From Firmicutes bacterium UBA1065 (GTDB lineage: Bacteria; Bacillota; Clostridia; Tissierellales; Sedimentibacteraceae): a DNA stretch of 13,420 nt. Below, in pieces: positions 7,582-13,232 of the stretch (within the stretch, counting starts at the first letter, position 1; each line of letters starts with the position of its first letter). The notes under the pieces were generated by a model, which ran no database searches, was not told the origin of the DNA, and saw only the letters and a list, made by a program, of their open reading frames with translations. Location of the stretch: assembly GCA_002316225.1 (NCBI GenBank), contig DCDC01000193.1, forward strand, positions 1 through 13,420. The letters are read 5' to 3'. The position numbers and the translations under genes are program-made.

Positions 7582-8539
7582 CCTAGGCTCGGTCAGTACG
7601 GACTTAGCTTTAGTCGATAAAAACCATAATTTAGTTGAAAAAATATATTTAAAAACAAGGGGAAATCCAATAAAAGCCATCCAGGAAGGGTTTAAAATAC
7701 TGAAAGACAAATATGATGAACGGGAAATTACGGCTGCGGGAACCACAGGCAGCGGAAGGATGATTGCTTCTGCAATAATGGGAGCGGATGCGGTAAAAAA
7801 CGAAATTACAGCCCATGCAAGGGCAGCCCTGGAATTTGACAAGGAAGTAAGAACCATAATTGAAATAGGAGGCCAGGATTCAAAGATAATTATCATAAAC
7901 AAGGGGATAGTGACTGATTTTGCCATGAATACCGTCTGTGCAGCCGGTACCGGGTCATTCTTAGACAGGCAGGCCGAAAGGCTTGAAATACCCATAGAAG
8001 AATTCGGTGATTATGCTTTAAGGGCCGGTTCAACCGTCAGAATAGCAGGAAGGTGTGCCGTATTTGCCGAATCAGACATGATACATAAACAGCAGTTGGG
8101 ATATGCCAAGGAAGAAATAATAAGAGGCTTGTGCGATGCCCTGGTCAGAAACTATTTAAACAACGTGGGCAAAGGAAAAACAATTCTTCCCAAGGTTTTG
8201 TTCCAGGGAGGTGTGGCAGCTAATAAGGGTATGAAGGCAGCCTTTGAAAAAGAGCTTGGCTTTGAAATATTTGTACCGGAGAATTACAGCATGATGGGGG
8301 CCATAGGTGCAGCCATCATTGCAGGTGACCAGGTAAAAAAGACGGGCAAGACAAAATTCAGAGGCTTCAAATTGGCCGAAAACAATATTTTTTCAAGAAG
8401 CTTTGACTGTGATGGTTGTCCCAACAGGTGTGAAGTGGTTAAAATCTATGAAAATGATAATATCTTGGGATATTTTGGGGACAGGTGTTCCAGGTGGACC
8501 GGTAAAACAAATGAAATCCTTGGTTTACGCTCAGGATGA
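7562..8539 (+). CDS. BadF/BadG/BcrA/HgdC-type ATPase, CoA-dehydratase/reductase activase
   Basis: This 325-residue member of the acetate/sugar kinase-Hsc70-actin fold hydrolyses ATP to push single electrons at very low potential into a partner iron-sulfur protein. Visible motifs are the first phosphate loop DLGSVSTD (7-14), the second EIGGQDSK (101-108), and the two cysteines that in homodimers hold one bridging [4Fe-4S] cluster: C126 in NTVCAAGTG and C165 in AGRCAVFAE. The adenosine-side loop FQGGVAANKGM also fits. The ATG at 7562 has AGGAGG seven bases upstream and overlaps the previous gene by 20 bases; the in-frame extension to 7523 is rejected. The protein is longer than HgdC (about 260) because of a C-terminal tail with C283, C286, C290 and C309, a possible extra metal site. 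Its partners are probably the two upstream gene products. Confidence 0.93.
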   Translation: MYYLGVDLGSVSTDLALVDKNHNLVEKIYLKTRGNPIKAIQEGFKILKDKYDEREITAAGTTGSGRMIASAIMGADAVKNEITAHARAALEFDKEVRTIIEIGGQDSKIIIINKGIVTDFAMNTVCAAGTGSFLDRQAERLEIPIEEFGDYALRAGSTVRIAGRCAVFAESDMIHKQQLGYAKEEIIRGLCDALVRNYLNNVGKGKTILPKVLFQGGVAANKGMKAAFEKELGFEIFVPENYSMMGAIGAAIIAGDQVKKTGKTKFRGFKLAENNIFSRSFDCDGCPNRCEVVKIYENDNILGYFGDRCSRWTGKTNEILGLRSG

Positions 8540-8563
8540 CATAAGGGCTTTGCAAATAAGACT

Positions 8564-8593
8564 AACCCTGTATTCTGGTATACAGGGTTTTTT
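8564..8593 (+). terminator. intrinsic terminator of the activase unit
   Basis: AACCCTGTAT (8564-8573) and ATACAGGGTT (8580-8589) form a perfect 10-bp stem with a 6-base loop. Six Ts directly follow GGG at 8588-8593. It lies 24 bases after the activase stop codon. Confidence 0.9.
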
Positions 8594-8615
8594 ATTATAT
8601 ATGCCTGATTATATA

Positions 8616-8642
8616 TTGTAATTTGATCTTATATATTATACT
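8616..8642 (+). promoter_or_regulatory. possible promoter for the tRNA-editing gene
   Basis: TTGTAA (8616-8621) and TATACT (8637-8642) lie downstream of the terminator and about 100 bases before the next gene. The spacer of 15 is short for a sigma-70-type promoter, and the surrounding DNA is so AT-rich that chance matches are likely. Confidence 0.3.
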
Positions 8643-8687
8643 ATTGTTAAAGGGAGAATTCTTAAAGGCATATTAGGGAGAGTGTAC

Positions 8688-8753
8688 ATGTATAAGGATA
8701 TGCCCCTGTGTGGCATAAGTAAGGGGATGGAGGAAGAAAAGAATGATAGATAA
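8688..8753 (+). CDS. possible 21-residue leader peptide ahead of the editing protein
   Basis: This short frame, MYKDMPLCGISKGMEEEKNDR, has AGGGAG seven bases before its ATG. It ends 11 bases inside the next gene in another frame, an arrangement that would couple translation of the two. A weak hairpin (TATGCC/GGCATA, 8699-8717) falls inside it. There is no similarity to a known peptide that I can name, and a frame this short may be chance. Confidence 0.25.
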   Translation: MYKDMPLCGISKGMEEEKNDR

Positions 8754-9234
8754 GGAAGAAGAAAAATTATATGAGCTATTAGACTCTCTGGGCATTAAGT
8801 ATGTGAGGTATGAGCACAAGCCCGTCTATACGGTGGAAGAAGCCGACAATTTGGATATAGATATACCCGGGCAACACTGCAAAAATCTGTTTTTGAGGAA
8901 TAAAAAAGGGAATATACATTACTTGGTTCTTGCAGATTCAAAAAAATATATAGATTTGAAAGCCTTGTCGAAAGAAATAGGATCCTCAGGCCTGTCCTTT
9001 GCTTCCGAAGAAAGGTTAAATAAGTATTTGGGACTTAAAACAGGTTCCGTCAGCCCCTTCGGACTGATAAATGATGTTGAAAAACAAGTGATAGTCTTAA
9101 TAGACAAGGACCTGACCGACAAAGATTTAGTAAATTTTCACCCCAACGTTAACACCGCAACCATCGGCCTTTCCTACGCAGACCTGGAAAAATTCATCAA
9201 ATGGCACGGAAACAAATACATATTCATAGATTAA
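8743..9234 (+). CDS. YbaK/ProX-type aminoacyl-tRNA deacylase, probable Ala-tRNA(Pro) editing protein
   Basis: This 163-residue free-standing INS-like editing domain (YbaK/EbsC superfamily) hydrolyses mischarged tRNA in the cytoplasm. Its closest pattern is the ProXp-ala/PrdX branch, which removes alanine from tRNA(Pro). The catalytic lysine is expected to be K47, in HCKNLFLR. Other family motifs are GSVSPFGLIND (101-111) and HPNVNTATIGLSYADLEKF (133-151). The length matches ProX proteins. GGAGGA eight bases before the ATG sets the start. In amino-acid-fermenting clostridia a relative (PrdX) lies in the proline reductase operon; no such genes are visible here, so this copy looks like a housekeeping one. 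Substrate specificity (Ala against Cys) is inferred from motif type only. Confidence 0.92.
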   Translation: MIDKEEEKLYELLDSLGIKYVRYEHKPVYTVEEADNLDIDIPGQHCKNLFLRNKKGNIHYLVLADSKKYIDLKALSKEIGSSGLSFASEERLNKYLGLKTGSVSPFGLINDVEKQVIVLIDKDLTDKDLVNFHPNVNTATIGLSYADLEKFIKWHGNKYIFID

Positions 9235-9262
9235 TCGAAGGAAGGGGCATAATTCTTGCCCG

Positions 9263-9291
9263 TTAACAGGAAAGGGCCTCCTGCATAATAT
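9263..9291 (+). promoter_or_regulatory. weak promoter-like sequence before the DUF2935 gene
   Basis: TTAACA (9263-9268), a 17-base spacer and TAATAT (9286-9291) resemble a poor sigma-70-type promoter. A small inverted repeat (GGGCA/TGCCC) just upstream has no T-run. The gap between the flanking genes is 85 bases, so co-transcription with the editing gene is equally possible. Confidence 0.25.
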
Positions 9292-9319
9292 ATAATAAAA
9301 TATATGTTAGGAGGTTTTT

Positions 9320-10243
9320 ATGCTTTCCGCAAGAGATTTTATCAGCATGTCCCTGGAACTTCATCTTTTCTTTTTAAGGATAATGAAAGAGCACTCCCTT
9401 TTTCTCCAGATGGCCTTTACGCCCATAGATGATGGTTATGCAAACAGGGCCAATGATTTTCGGATGGAATTTGACAGGCTGCTAAAAGAAGCAATCTACC
9501 TGTCAAACGGTGCCGTAAGTCAAGAAGTGCTTCAATCGGGGGAAGTAGTAACCCCATATACCCTTGATGCCGAAATAGCCACATCAGATTTCACGGGAAT
9601 AAGGATTCCTACCCGGCTTACCGAAGAAGAATTCAGAATCATGAGCATGAATGAAATGCCTTTGAATCCCATGCTTGAAGAAAAAGTATATTATCTTAAC
9701 GACAGGATAATTGAACTGACAAACGCTTTGATTCAGTTTAAGGCAAATATATTAAACAATGTACTGACCTGTAAAATGTTTACCTTGAATTATCCTTTGT
9801 TAATCGACCACATTGCCCGGGAAGCCAAGTTATACGTAAGAACAATACAGGGTTTGCAAAGGAGAGAAAGCATGGATGCGGTAAGAGAAGCTATGGAGCA
9901 GGAGGCCTTTTGGAATCAGATAATGGCTGAACATGCAAAATTCATAAGAGGACTCCTTGACCCCACCGAGGCTGAATTGTTTAATACCGCCAACATGTTT
10001 GGAAATACCTTTGACCAGCTTACCAGGGAAGCAAGAGAAGTGCAAAACCATCTTGAAAACTTACAAGGGGTTACCCGTAAAAGCCTGACTGCAACAAGAG
10101 ATATACGAGAATTTAAAAGGGCAGGAACCGAAGGCATACTCCAGTGCAAGATCAAATCAATCATCATACCCTTGTTGGGAGACCATACCATAAGAGAAGC
10201 AAGCCATTATTTAAGATTATTGCAAAAATACTCTGCTATCTGA
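9320..10243 (+). CDS. DUF2935 family helical protein
   Basis: This 307-residue protein of unknown function matches the DUF2935 family, common in Clostridia and Bacilli. It appears wholly helical and two-fold repeated: residues 1-150 and 155-300 each begin with a helix rich in His and Glu. Candidate metal ligands sit in helix-like spacing: E13, H15, E24 and H25 in the first half, and H164, E168, E195 and H205, with H289, E293 and H296 near the end. This pattern suggests a ferritin-like four-helix bundle able to bind two metals, but no activity is established. There is no signal peptide or membrane segment. TAGGAGG five bases before the ATG gives a strong ribosome binding site. A hairpin follows the stop by five bases, making this the end of a transcription unit. 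Confidence 0.85.
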   Translation: MLSARDFISMSLELHLFFLRIMKEHSLFLQMAFTPIDDGYANRANDFRMEFDRLLKEAIYLSNGAVSQEVLQSGEVVTPYTLDAEIATSDFTGIRIPTRLTEEEFRIMSMNEMPLNPMLEEKVYYLNDRIIELTNALIQFKANILNNVLTCKMFTLNYPLLIDHIAREAKLYVRTIQGLQRRESMDAVREAMEQEAFWNQIMAEHAKFIRGLLDPTEAELFNTANMFGNTFDQLTREAREVQNHLENLQGVTRKSLTATRDIREFKRAGTEGILQCKIKSIIIPLLGDHTIREASHYLRLLQKYSAI

Positions 10244-10248
10244 CTAAA

Positions 10249-10280
10249 AAATCCTCCACGTGCAATTGCGGGGAGGATTT
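10249..10280 (+). terminator. hairpin after the DUF2935 gene
   Basis: AAATCCTCC (10249-10257) pairs with GGAGGATTT (10272-10280), and an inner CG/CG pair extends the stem past one mismatch. The T-run after it is weak (TTT, then GACTTT), but the stem is strong and the position, just after the stop codon and just before a good promoter, favours a terminator. Confidence 0.7.
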
Positions 10281-10294
10281 GACTTTATAATTGG

Positions 10295-10323
10295 TTGAAT
10301 TTGTATGAAAAGTAAATTATAAT
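10295..10323 (+). promoter_or_regulatory. strong sigma-70-type promoter of yjbQ
   Basis: TTGAAT (10295-10300), a 17-base spacer and a perfect TATAAT (10318-10323) stand about 50 bases before the yjbQ start and just after the preceding terminator. Confidence 0.8.
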
Positions 10324-10372
10324 AAATGTATACAATGATATCGACAGAAGATAAGAAAGATGAGGAGAAGAA

Positions 10373-10789
10373 ATGAAATCTTACAGAAAAGTTTTAACTT
10401 TCAATATTAAAAGCAGAAGAGCCTTCATTAATATTACTCCCCAAATAGAAGAATGCCTGAAAGAAAGCGGTATTAAAGAGGGTTTGCTCCTGTGCAATCC
10501 CATGCACATAACCTCCAGTGTCTTCATAAACGATGACGAATCCGGATTACACAGGGATTTTGAAGCCTTCTTGGAAAGGCTTGCCCCTGAAAAACCCTAC
10601 AGTCAATATCATCATAACGGGTTTGAAGACAATGCTGATGCTCATTTGAAGAGAACGATCATGGGAAGGGAAGTTGTGGTTGCCGTAACGGAAGGAAAGC
10701 TTGATTTCGGCACCTGGGAGCAGATATTTTACGGAGAATTTGACGGTATGAGACCCAAGAGGGTATTGGTAAAAATAATAGGGGAGTAA
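10373..10789 (+). CDS. yjbQ: YjbQ/UPF0047 family protein
   Basis: This 138-residue member of the YjbQ (UPF0047) family is a small, compact cytoplasmic protein found in all domains of life. Databases call it secondary thiamine-phosphate synthase because E. coli YjbQ can weakly replace ThiE; the true role is not settled. Family motifs are HITSSVFINDDESGLHRDF (45-63), with candidate ligands H45, D54 and E56, then DNADAHLKR (86-94) and GKLDFGTWEQIFYGEFDG (108-125). It ends in VLVKIIGE as usual and has full length. GAGGAG sits five bases before the ATG. No thiamine gene is nearby in the window. It has its own near-consensus promoter, and 11 bases after its stop a long palindrome begins. Confidence 0.92.
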   Translation: MKSYRKVLTFNIKSRRAFINITPQIEECLKESGIKEGLLLCNPMHITSSVFINDDESGLHRDFEAFLERLAPEKPYSQYHHNGFEDNADAHLKRTIMGREVVVAVTEGKLDFGTWEQIFYGEFDGMRPKRVLVKIIGE

Positions 10790-10800
10790 GAAGTCTATAG

Positions 10801-10834
10801 TATGGTTTACATAAATAAATTTATGTAAACCATA
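10801..10834. repeat. perfect 34-bp palindrome, copy 1 of a pair (putative operator)
   Basis: Two 16-base arms, the left one TATGGTTTACATAAAT, are exact complements around a central AA. A 26-base core (10806-10831) recurs unchanged in the second palindrome 64 bases on. There is no T-run after it, so termination is not its obvious role. It lies between yjbQ and the YgjP-type gene. Confidence 0.8.
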
Positions 10835-10862
10835 TTTATCGATGAAAATAATTGAAAAATTA

Positions 10863-10900
10863 ATATAGATTTACATAAATAAATTTATGTAAACCTATAT
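10863..10900. repeat. 38-bp near-perfect palindrome, copy 2 of a pair (putative operator)
   Basis: Arms of 18 bases pair around a central AA with one mismatch (A at 10869 opposite C at 10894). The 26-base core at 10870-10895 is identical to copy 1. It overlaps or directly abuts a TATAAT at 10898-10903, as a repressor site would. The centre-to-centre distance of 64 bp is close to six helical turns, so a protein bound to both would face the same side. Confidence 0.8.
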
Positions 10901-10903
10901 AAT
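10898..10903 (+). promoter_or_regulatory. candidate -10 box for the YgjP-type gene
   Basis: TATAAT occurs 34 bases before the next start codon and touches the end of the second palindrome. No good -35 box stands at the usual distance (the region there is the palindrome core), so this promoter may need an activator or may be a chance match in AT-rich DNA. Confidence 0.4.
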
Positions 10904-10937
10904 AATAAATAAGCATGACTATACAAAGAGGGAACTG

Positions 10938-11636
10938 ATGACAAAATTTAAGGTTGAAAATATAGAAATGGATCTGATAAGAAAGAACATAAAAAACATA
11001 CATCTCACTGTTTATCCTCCGGACGGCAGGGTAAAACTAACCGTTCCCAGGCACATGGATGATGAAGAAGCTCGCAGTTTTGCTCTTTCAAAGCTAACCT
11101 GGATAATAAAACAAAGAAAAAAATATGCCAGCCTTGAAAAACAGGAAAAAAGAGAGTATATAACAGGTGAAAGCCATTATTACTTGGGGCAGAAATACTT
11201 GTTGAATGTCATAGAAACAATGGGAAAGCATCGTGTCGAGTTAAGAGAAGAAGGCTGCATGGACATGTATGTGAGACCGGCCAGTACCCCTGAAAAGAGG
11301 GAGAAGGTCTTGTTTGAATGGTACAGGCAAAAATTAAAAGAATTGCTGCCCTTCTACATTGAGAAATGGGAAAGGATAATAGGGGTAGAGGTAAAAGAAT
11401 TCGGTATCAAGAGAATGAAAACCAGGTGGGGTACATGCAATACCCGTGATAAAAGAATATGGATAAACCTTGAGCTTGCCAGGAAAGCTCCCCAATGCCT
11501 TGATTACATTGTGGTACATGAGATGGTACATCTTTTGGAGAAACACCACAACAAAGCCTTCAGGGATTACATGAATGAATTTTTGCCGGCCTGGAAGACC
11601 ATTAAAAATGAGTTGAATGAAATAAACACCCAGTAA
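10938..11636 (+). CDS. YgjP-type (DUF45, SprT-like) zinc metallopeptidase
   Basis: This 232-residue protein carries the YgjP-like metallopeptidase domain (PF01863/DUF45). The zinc motif is H194-E195-M-V-H198 with the third ligand H204 (HEMVHLLEKHHNKAF), E195 being the catalytic base. The preceding family signature RMKTRWGTCN lies at 159-168. The N-terminal half has the usual beta-rich region (RKNIKNIHLTVYPPDGRVKLTVP) and a helical WIIKQRKKY segment. Length and order match the family. The ATG has GAGGG five bases upstream. Substrates of these proteins are unknown; in some genomes they sit beside type I restriction genes, but none are here. The twin palindromes directly upstream suggest dedicated regulation. 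The gap to the channel gene that follows is 12 bases, so the two are likely one transcript. Confidence 0.92.
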   Translation: MTKFKVENIEMDLIRKNIKNIHLTVYPPDGRVKLTVPRHMDDEEARSFALSKLTWIIKQRKKYASLEKQEKREYITGESHYYLGQKYLLNVIETMGKHRVELREEGCMDMYVRPASTPEKREKVLFEWYRQKLKELLPFYIEKWERIIGVEVKEFGIKRMKTRWGTCNTRDKRIWINLELARKAPQCLDYIVVHEMVHLLEKHHNKAFRDYMNEFLPAWKTIKNELNEINTQ

Positions 11637-11648
11637 GGAGAGAAGAAA

Positions 11649-12878
11649 ATGGACTTATACAACATGTTATTAGCGAGATTACCTGATGAAATGACGGCCA
11701 ACATAGTCTATTACATGGTTGTGACCGTGGCTTTGCTTATATTCTGCGCTGTCCTTAATTTTATTATAAACCGCCTGGTCCTGAAGCTTATTTCAAAAAT
11801 TATACGAAGCAACAAGCTCAAATGGGACGATGTATTGCTGGAAACCAAAGTATTCCAGAGAATTGCCCTGATAGTTCCCGGAGTTATATTTTATTCATTT
11901 GCCTTGTTTTACAATGGTTTCAGCGGAACAGTGCAAAAGATAGCCGTTATTTATGTATTAATCATAATATCCCTGGTTTTAAAATCGATTCTGGACGCAA
12001 TAGACAAGATTTACAGGCAAAATCCGGTCTCAAAGGAAAGACCCATAAAGGGCCTCCTGCAGATTTTGGAAATATGCGTATATCTGGTAACCGGCATAGC
12101 CATCGTTTCAATTTTGTTTGATAAAAACCCCATATATCTTATAAGCGGTCTGGGTGCTGCAACAGCTGTAGTTTCATTCATATTTAAGGATTTGATTGTA
12201 GGCTTTGTATCCGGAATTCAGCTGACCTGGAATGATATGCTCCGAATAGGAGACTGGGTTGAAATGCCCAAATACGGGGCTGACGGTGAAGTATTGGAAA
12301 TTACCTTGTATTCGGTCAAGATACAAAACTGGGATAAGACCATATCAACCATACCCACTTATGCCTTTATTACCGATTCCTTTAAAAATTGGAGAGGGAT
12401 GAGGGATTACGGGGGTCGAAGGGTTAAAAGGTCATTTTATATCGATATGACCTCCATAAAAATATGCACCCCGGATATGATCGAAAGATTTAAAAAAATA
12501 GACTACCTAAAAGACTATATAGAGGACCGGGTTAAGGAGATTGAAACCTACAACAAGGAAAACAGGGTCAACACCGACCTTCCCATTAACGGCAGGCAGC
12601 TGACCAATTTGGGAGTTTTCAGGGTTTATGTAACAAATTATTTGAAAAACAGGGTAGACCTGCTTAAGGGAAGCACTACCATGGTCAGGCAGTTAGCCCC
12701 CGGCGAAAACGGAATACCGATTGAACTATACCTTTTTATCGCAGATACAAGGTGGGTTAACTATGAATCCATCCAGGCGGACATTTTCGACCATATACTG
12801 GCCGTGGTGGATGTCTTTGACCTGAGAGTATTTCAAAATCCAACGGGGTATGATATCAGGCAGTTGAAGAAAAATTAA
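11649..12878 (+). CDS. ybdG: MscS-family mechanosensitive channel, YbdG type
   Basis: This 409-residue integral membrane protein releases ions and solutes when membrane tension rises. It matches E. coli YbdG (415 residues, a miniconductance channel) along its length, not the shorter MscS. Segments that look membrane-spanning are about 19-45, 71-90, 97-117, 136-156 and the pore helix 162-190. The pore and the start of the beta domain are very characteristic: LISGLGA, FKDLIVGFVSGIQL, NDMLRIGDWVEMPKYGADG. After these come NWDKTISTIPT, DSFKNWRGM and GGRRVKRS. The cytoplasmic C-terminal part ends FQNPTGYDIRQLKK, again as in YbdG. An AAGGAG overlapping the stop of the preceding gene gives the ribosome binding site, so this is the second gene of a two-gene unit. 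No clear terminator follows. Confidence 0.95.
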   Translation: MDLYNMLLARLPDEMTANIVYYMVVTVALLIFCAVLNFIINRLVLKLISKIIRSNKLKWDDVLLETKVFQRIALIVPGVIFYSFALFYNGFSGTVQKIAVIYVLIIISLVLKSILDAIDKIYRQNPVSKERPIKGLLQILEICVYLVTGIAIVSILFDKNPIYLISGLGAATAVVSFIFKDLIVGFVSGIQLTWNDMLRIGDWVEMPKYGADGEVLEITLYSVKIQNWDKTISTIPTYAFITDSFKNWRGMRDYGGRRVKRSFYIDMTSIKICTPDMIERFKKIDYLKDYIEDRVKEIETYNKENRVNTDLPINGRQLTNLGVFRVYVTNYLKNRVDLLKGSTTMVRQLAPGENGIPIELYLFIADTRWVNYESIQADIFDHILAVVDVFDLRVFQNPTGYDIRQLKKN

Positions 12879-13096
12879 CTGATAGGCCCAAGACCCGACC
12901 GCCATTTTGAAGCATTCATGATAATTTTATTTTTGTTGCTTGCTTTATCTTCCAGTTTAAACAATATTCCTTCCTTGAAATATAAATCCTCAATAACCTT
13001 GCTCTTCCTGTTCCTCATATGTCATATTCAGCACTACATAACCGTATTTTTCCAGGTCTTTTATAAGCTTTCTTTTTGTTCATCCCGCAGAGTAGG
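12875..13096 (-). pseudogene. possible decayed reverse-strand gene fragment
   Basis: Read on the - strand, three short frames join into what looks like one protein if two frameshifts are allowed: TLRDEQKES, then KLIKDLEKYGYVVLNMTYEEQEE, then SKVIEDLYFKEGILFKLED and a lysine-rich end (ASNKNKIIMNASKW). The last piece is an open frame at 12875-13018 whose ATG has no ribosome binding site; it overlaps the channel gene stop by 4 bases. The composition is protein-like (amphipathic, charged), but I recognise no family. It could be a gene remnant or a sequencing-damaged small gene, or chance. It covers most of the 354-base gap between the channel gene and miaB. Confidence 0.35.
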
Positions 13097-13150
13097 ACCC
13101 CACCGGATCCGGTGTCAGGTAAGATAGGGCCGGCCGGTTCACGGACAGGA
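13085..13150. other. GC-rich palindromic patch in the gap before miaB
   Basis: This stretch is much richer in G and C than its surroundings. It holds a perfect 14-bp palindrome CACCGGATCCGGTG (13101-13114) and GGCCGGCC (13128-13135). No coding or RNA feature that I recognise explains it; it may be the scar of an inserted element. Confidence 0.4.
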
Positions 13151-13160
13151 ATATTTTATA

Positions 13161-13189
13161 TTGAAGAAAACATTGTGAAATGATATAAT
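13161..13189 (+). promoter_or_regulatory. strong extended -10 promoter of miaB
   Basis: TTGAAG (13161-13166), a 17-base spacer and a perfect TATAAT (13184-13189) preceded by TGA (extended -10 form TGnTATAAT) lie about 45 bases before the miaB start. Confidence 0.8.
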
Positions 13190-13232
13190 ATTCAAGATGT
13201 TAAAAATGTTTAAATTAGAAAGTTGGAGAAAG

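Noticed and set aside
5592..8539. Classical 2-hydroxyglutaryl-CoA dehydratase operon (hgdCAB)
   Set aside because: The order and sizes differ, the two partner proteins are of the DUF2229/HgdB-like kind, and the usual CoA-transferase and dehydrogenase genes are missing.
10801..10836. First palindrome as the yjbQ terminator
   Set aside because: There is no T-run after the stem, and the nearly identical second copy stands upstream of a start codon, which fits a binding site better.
10801..10900. The twin palindromes as biotin repressor (BirA) sites
   Set aside because: The GTAAACC/GGTTTAC words are present, but they face the other way and are spaced differently from BirA operators, and no biotin gene is nearby.
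10938..11636. YgjP-type peptidase as part of a type I restriction or defence island
   Set aside because: The family does occur there, but the neighbours here (yjbQ, mechanosensitive channel, miaB) are housekeeping genes and no restriction gene is present.
12918..13127. A + strand 69-residue hydrophobic open frame after the channel gene
   Set aside because: It has no ribosome binding site. Its hydrophobic make-up is what the complement of the Lys/Glu-rich reverse-strand piece would give, and it runs into the GC-rich patch.
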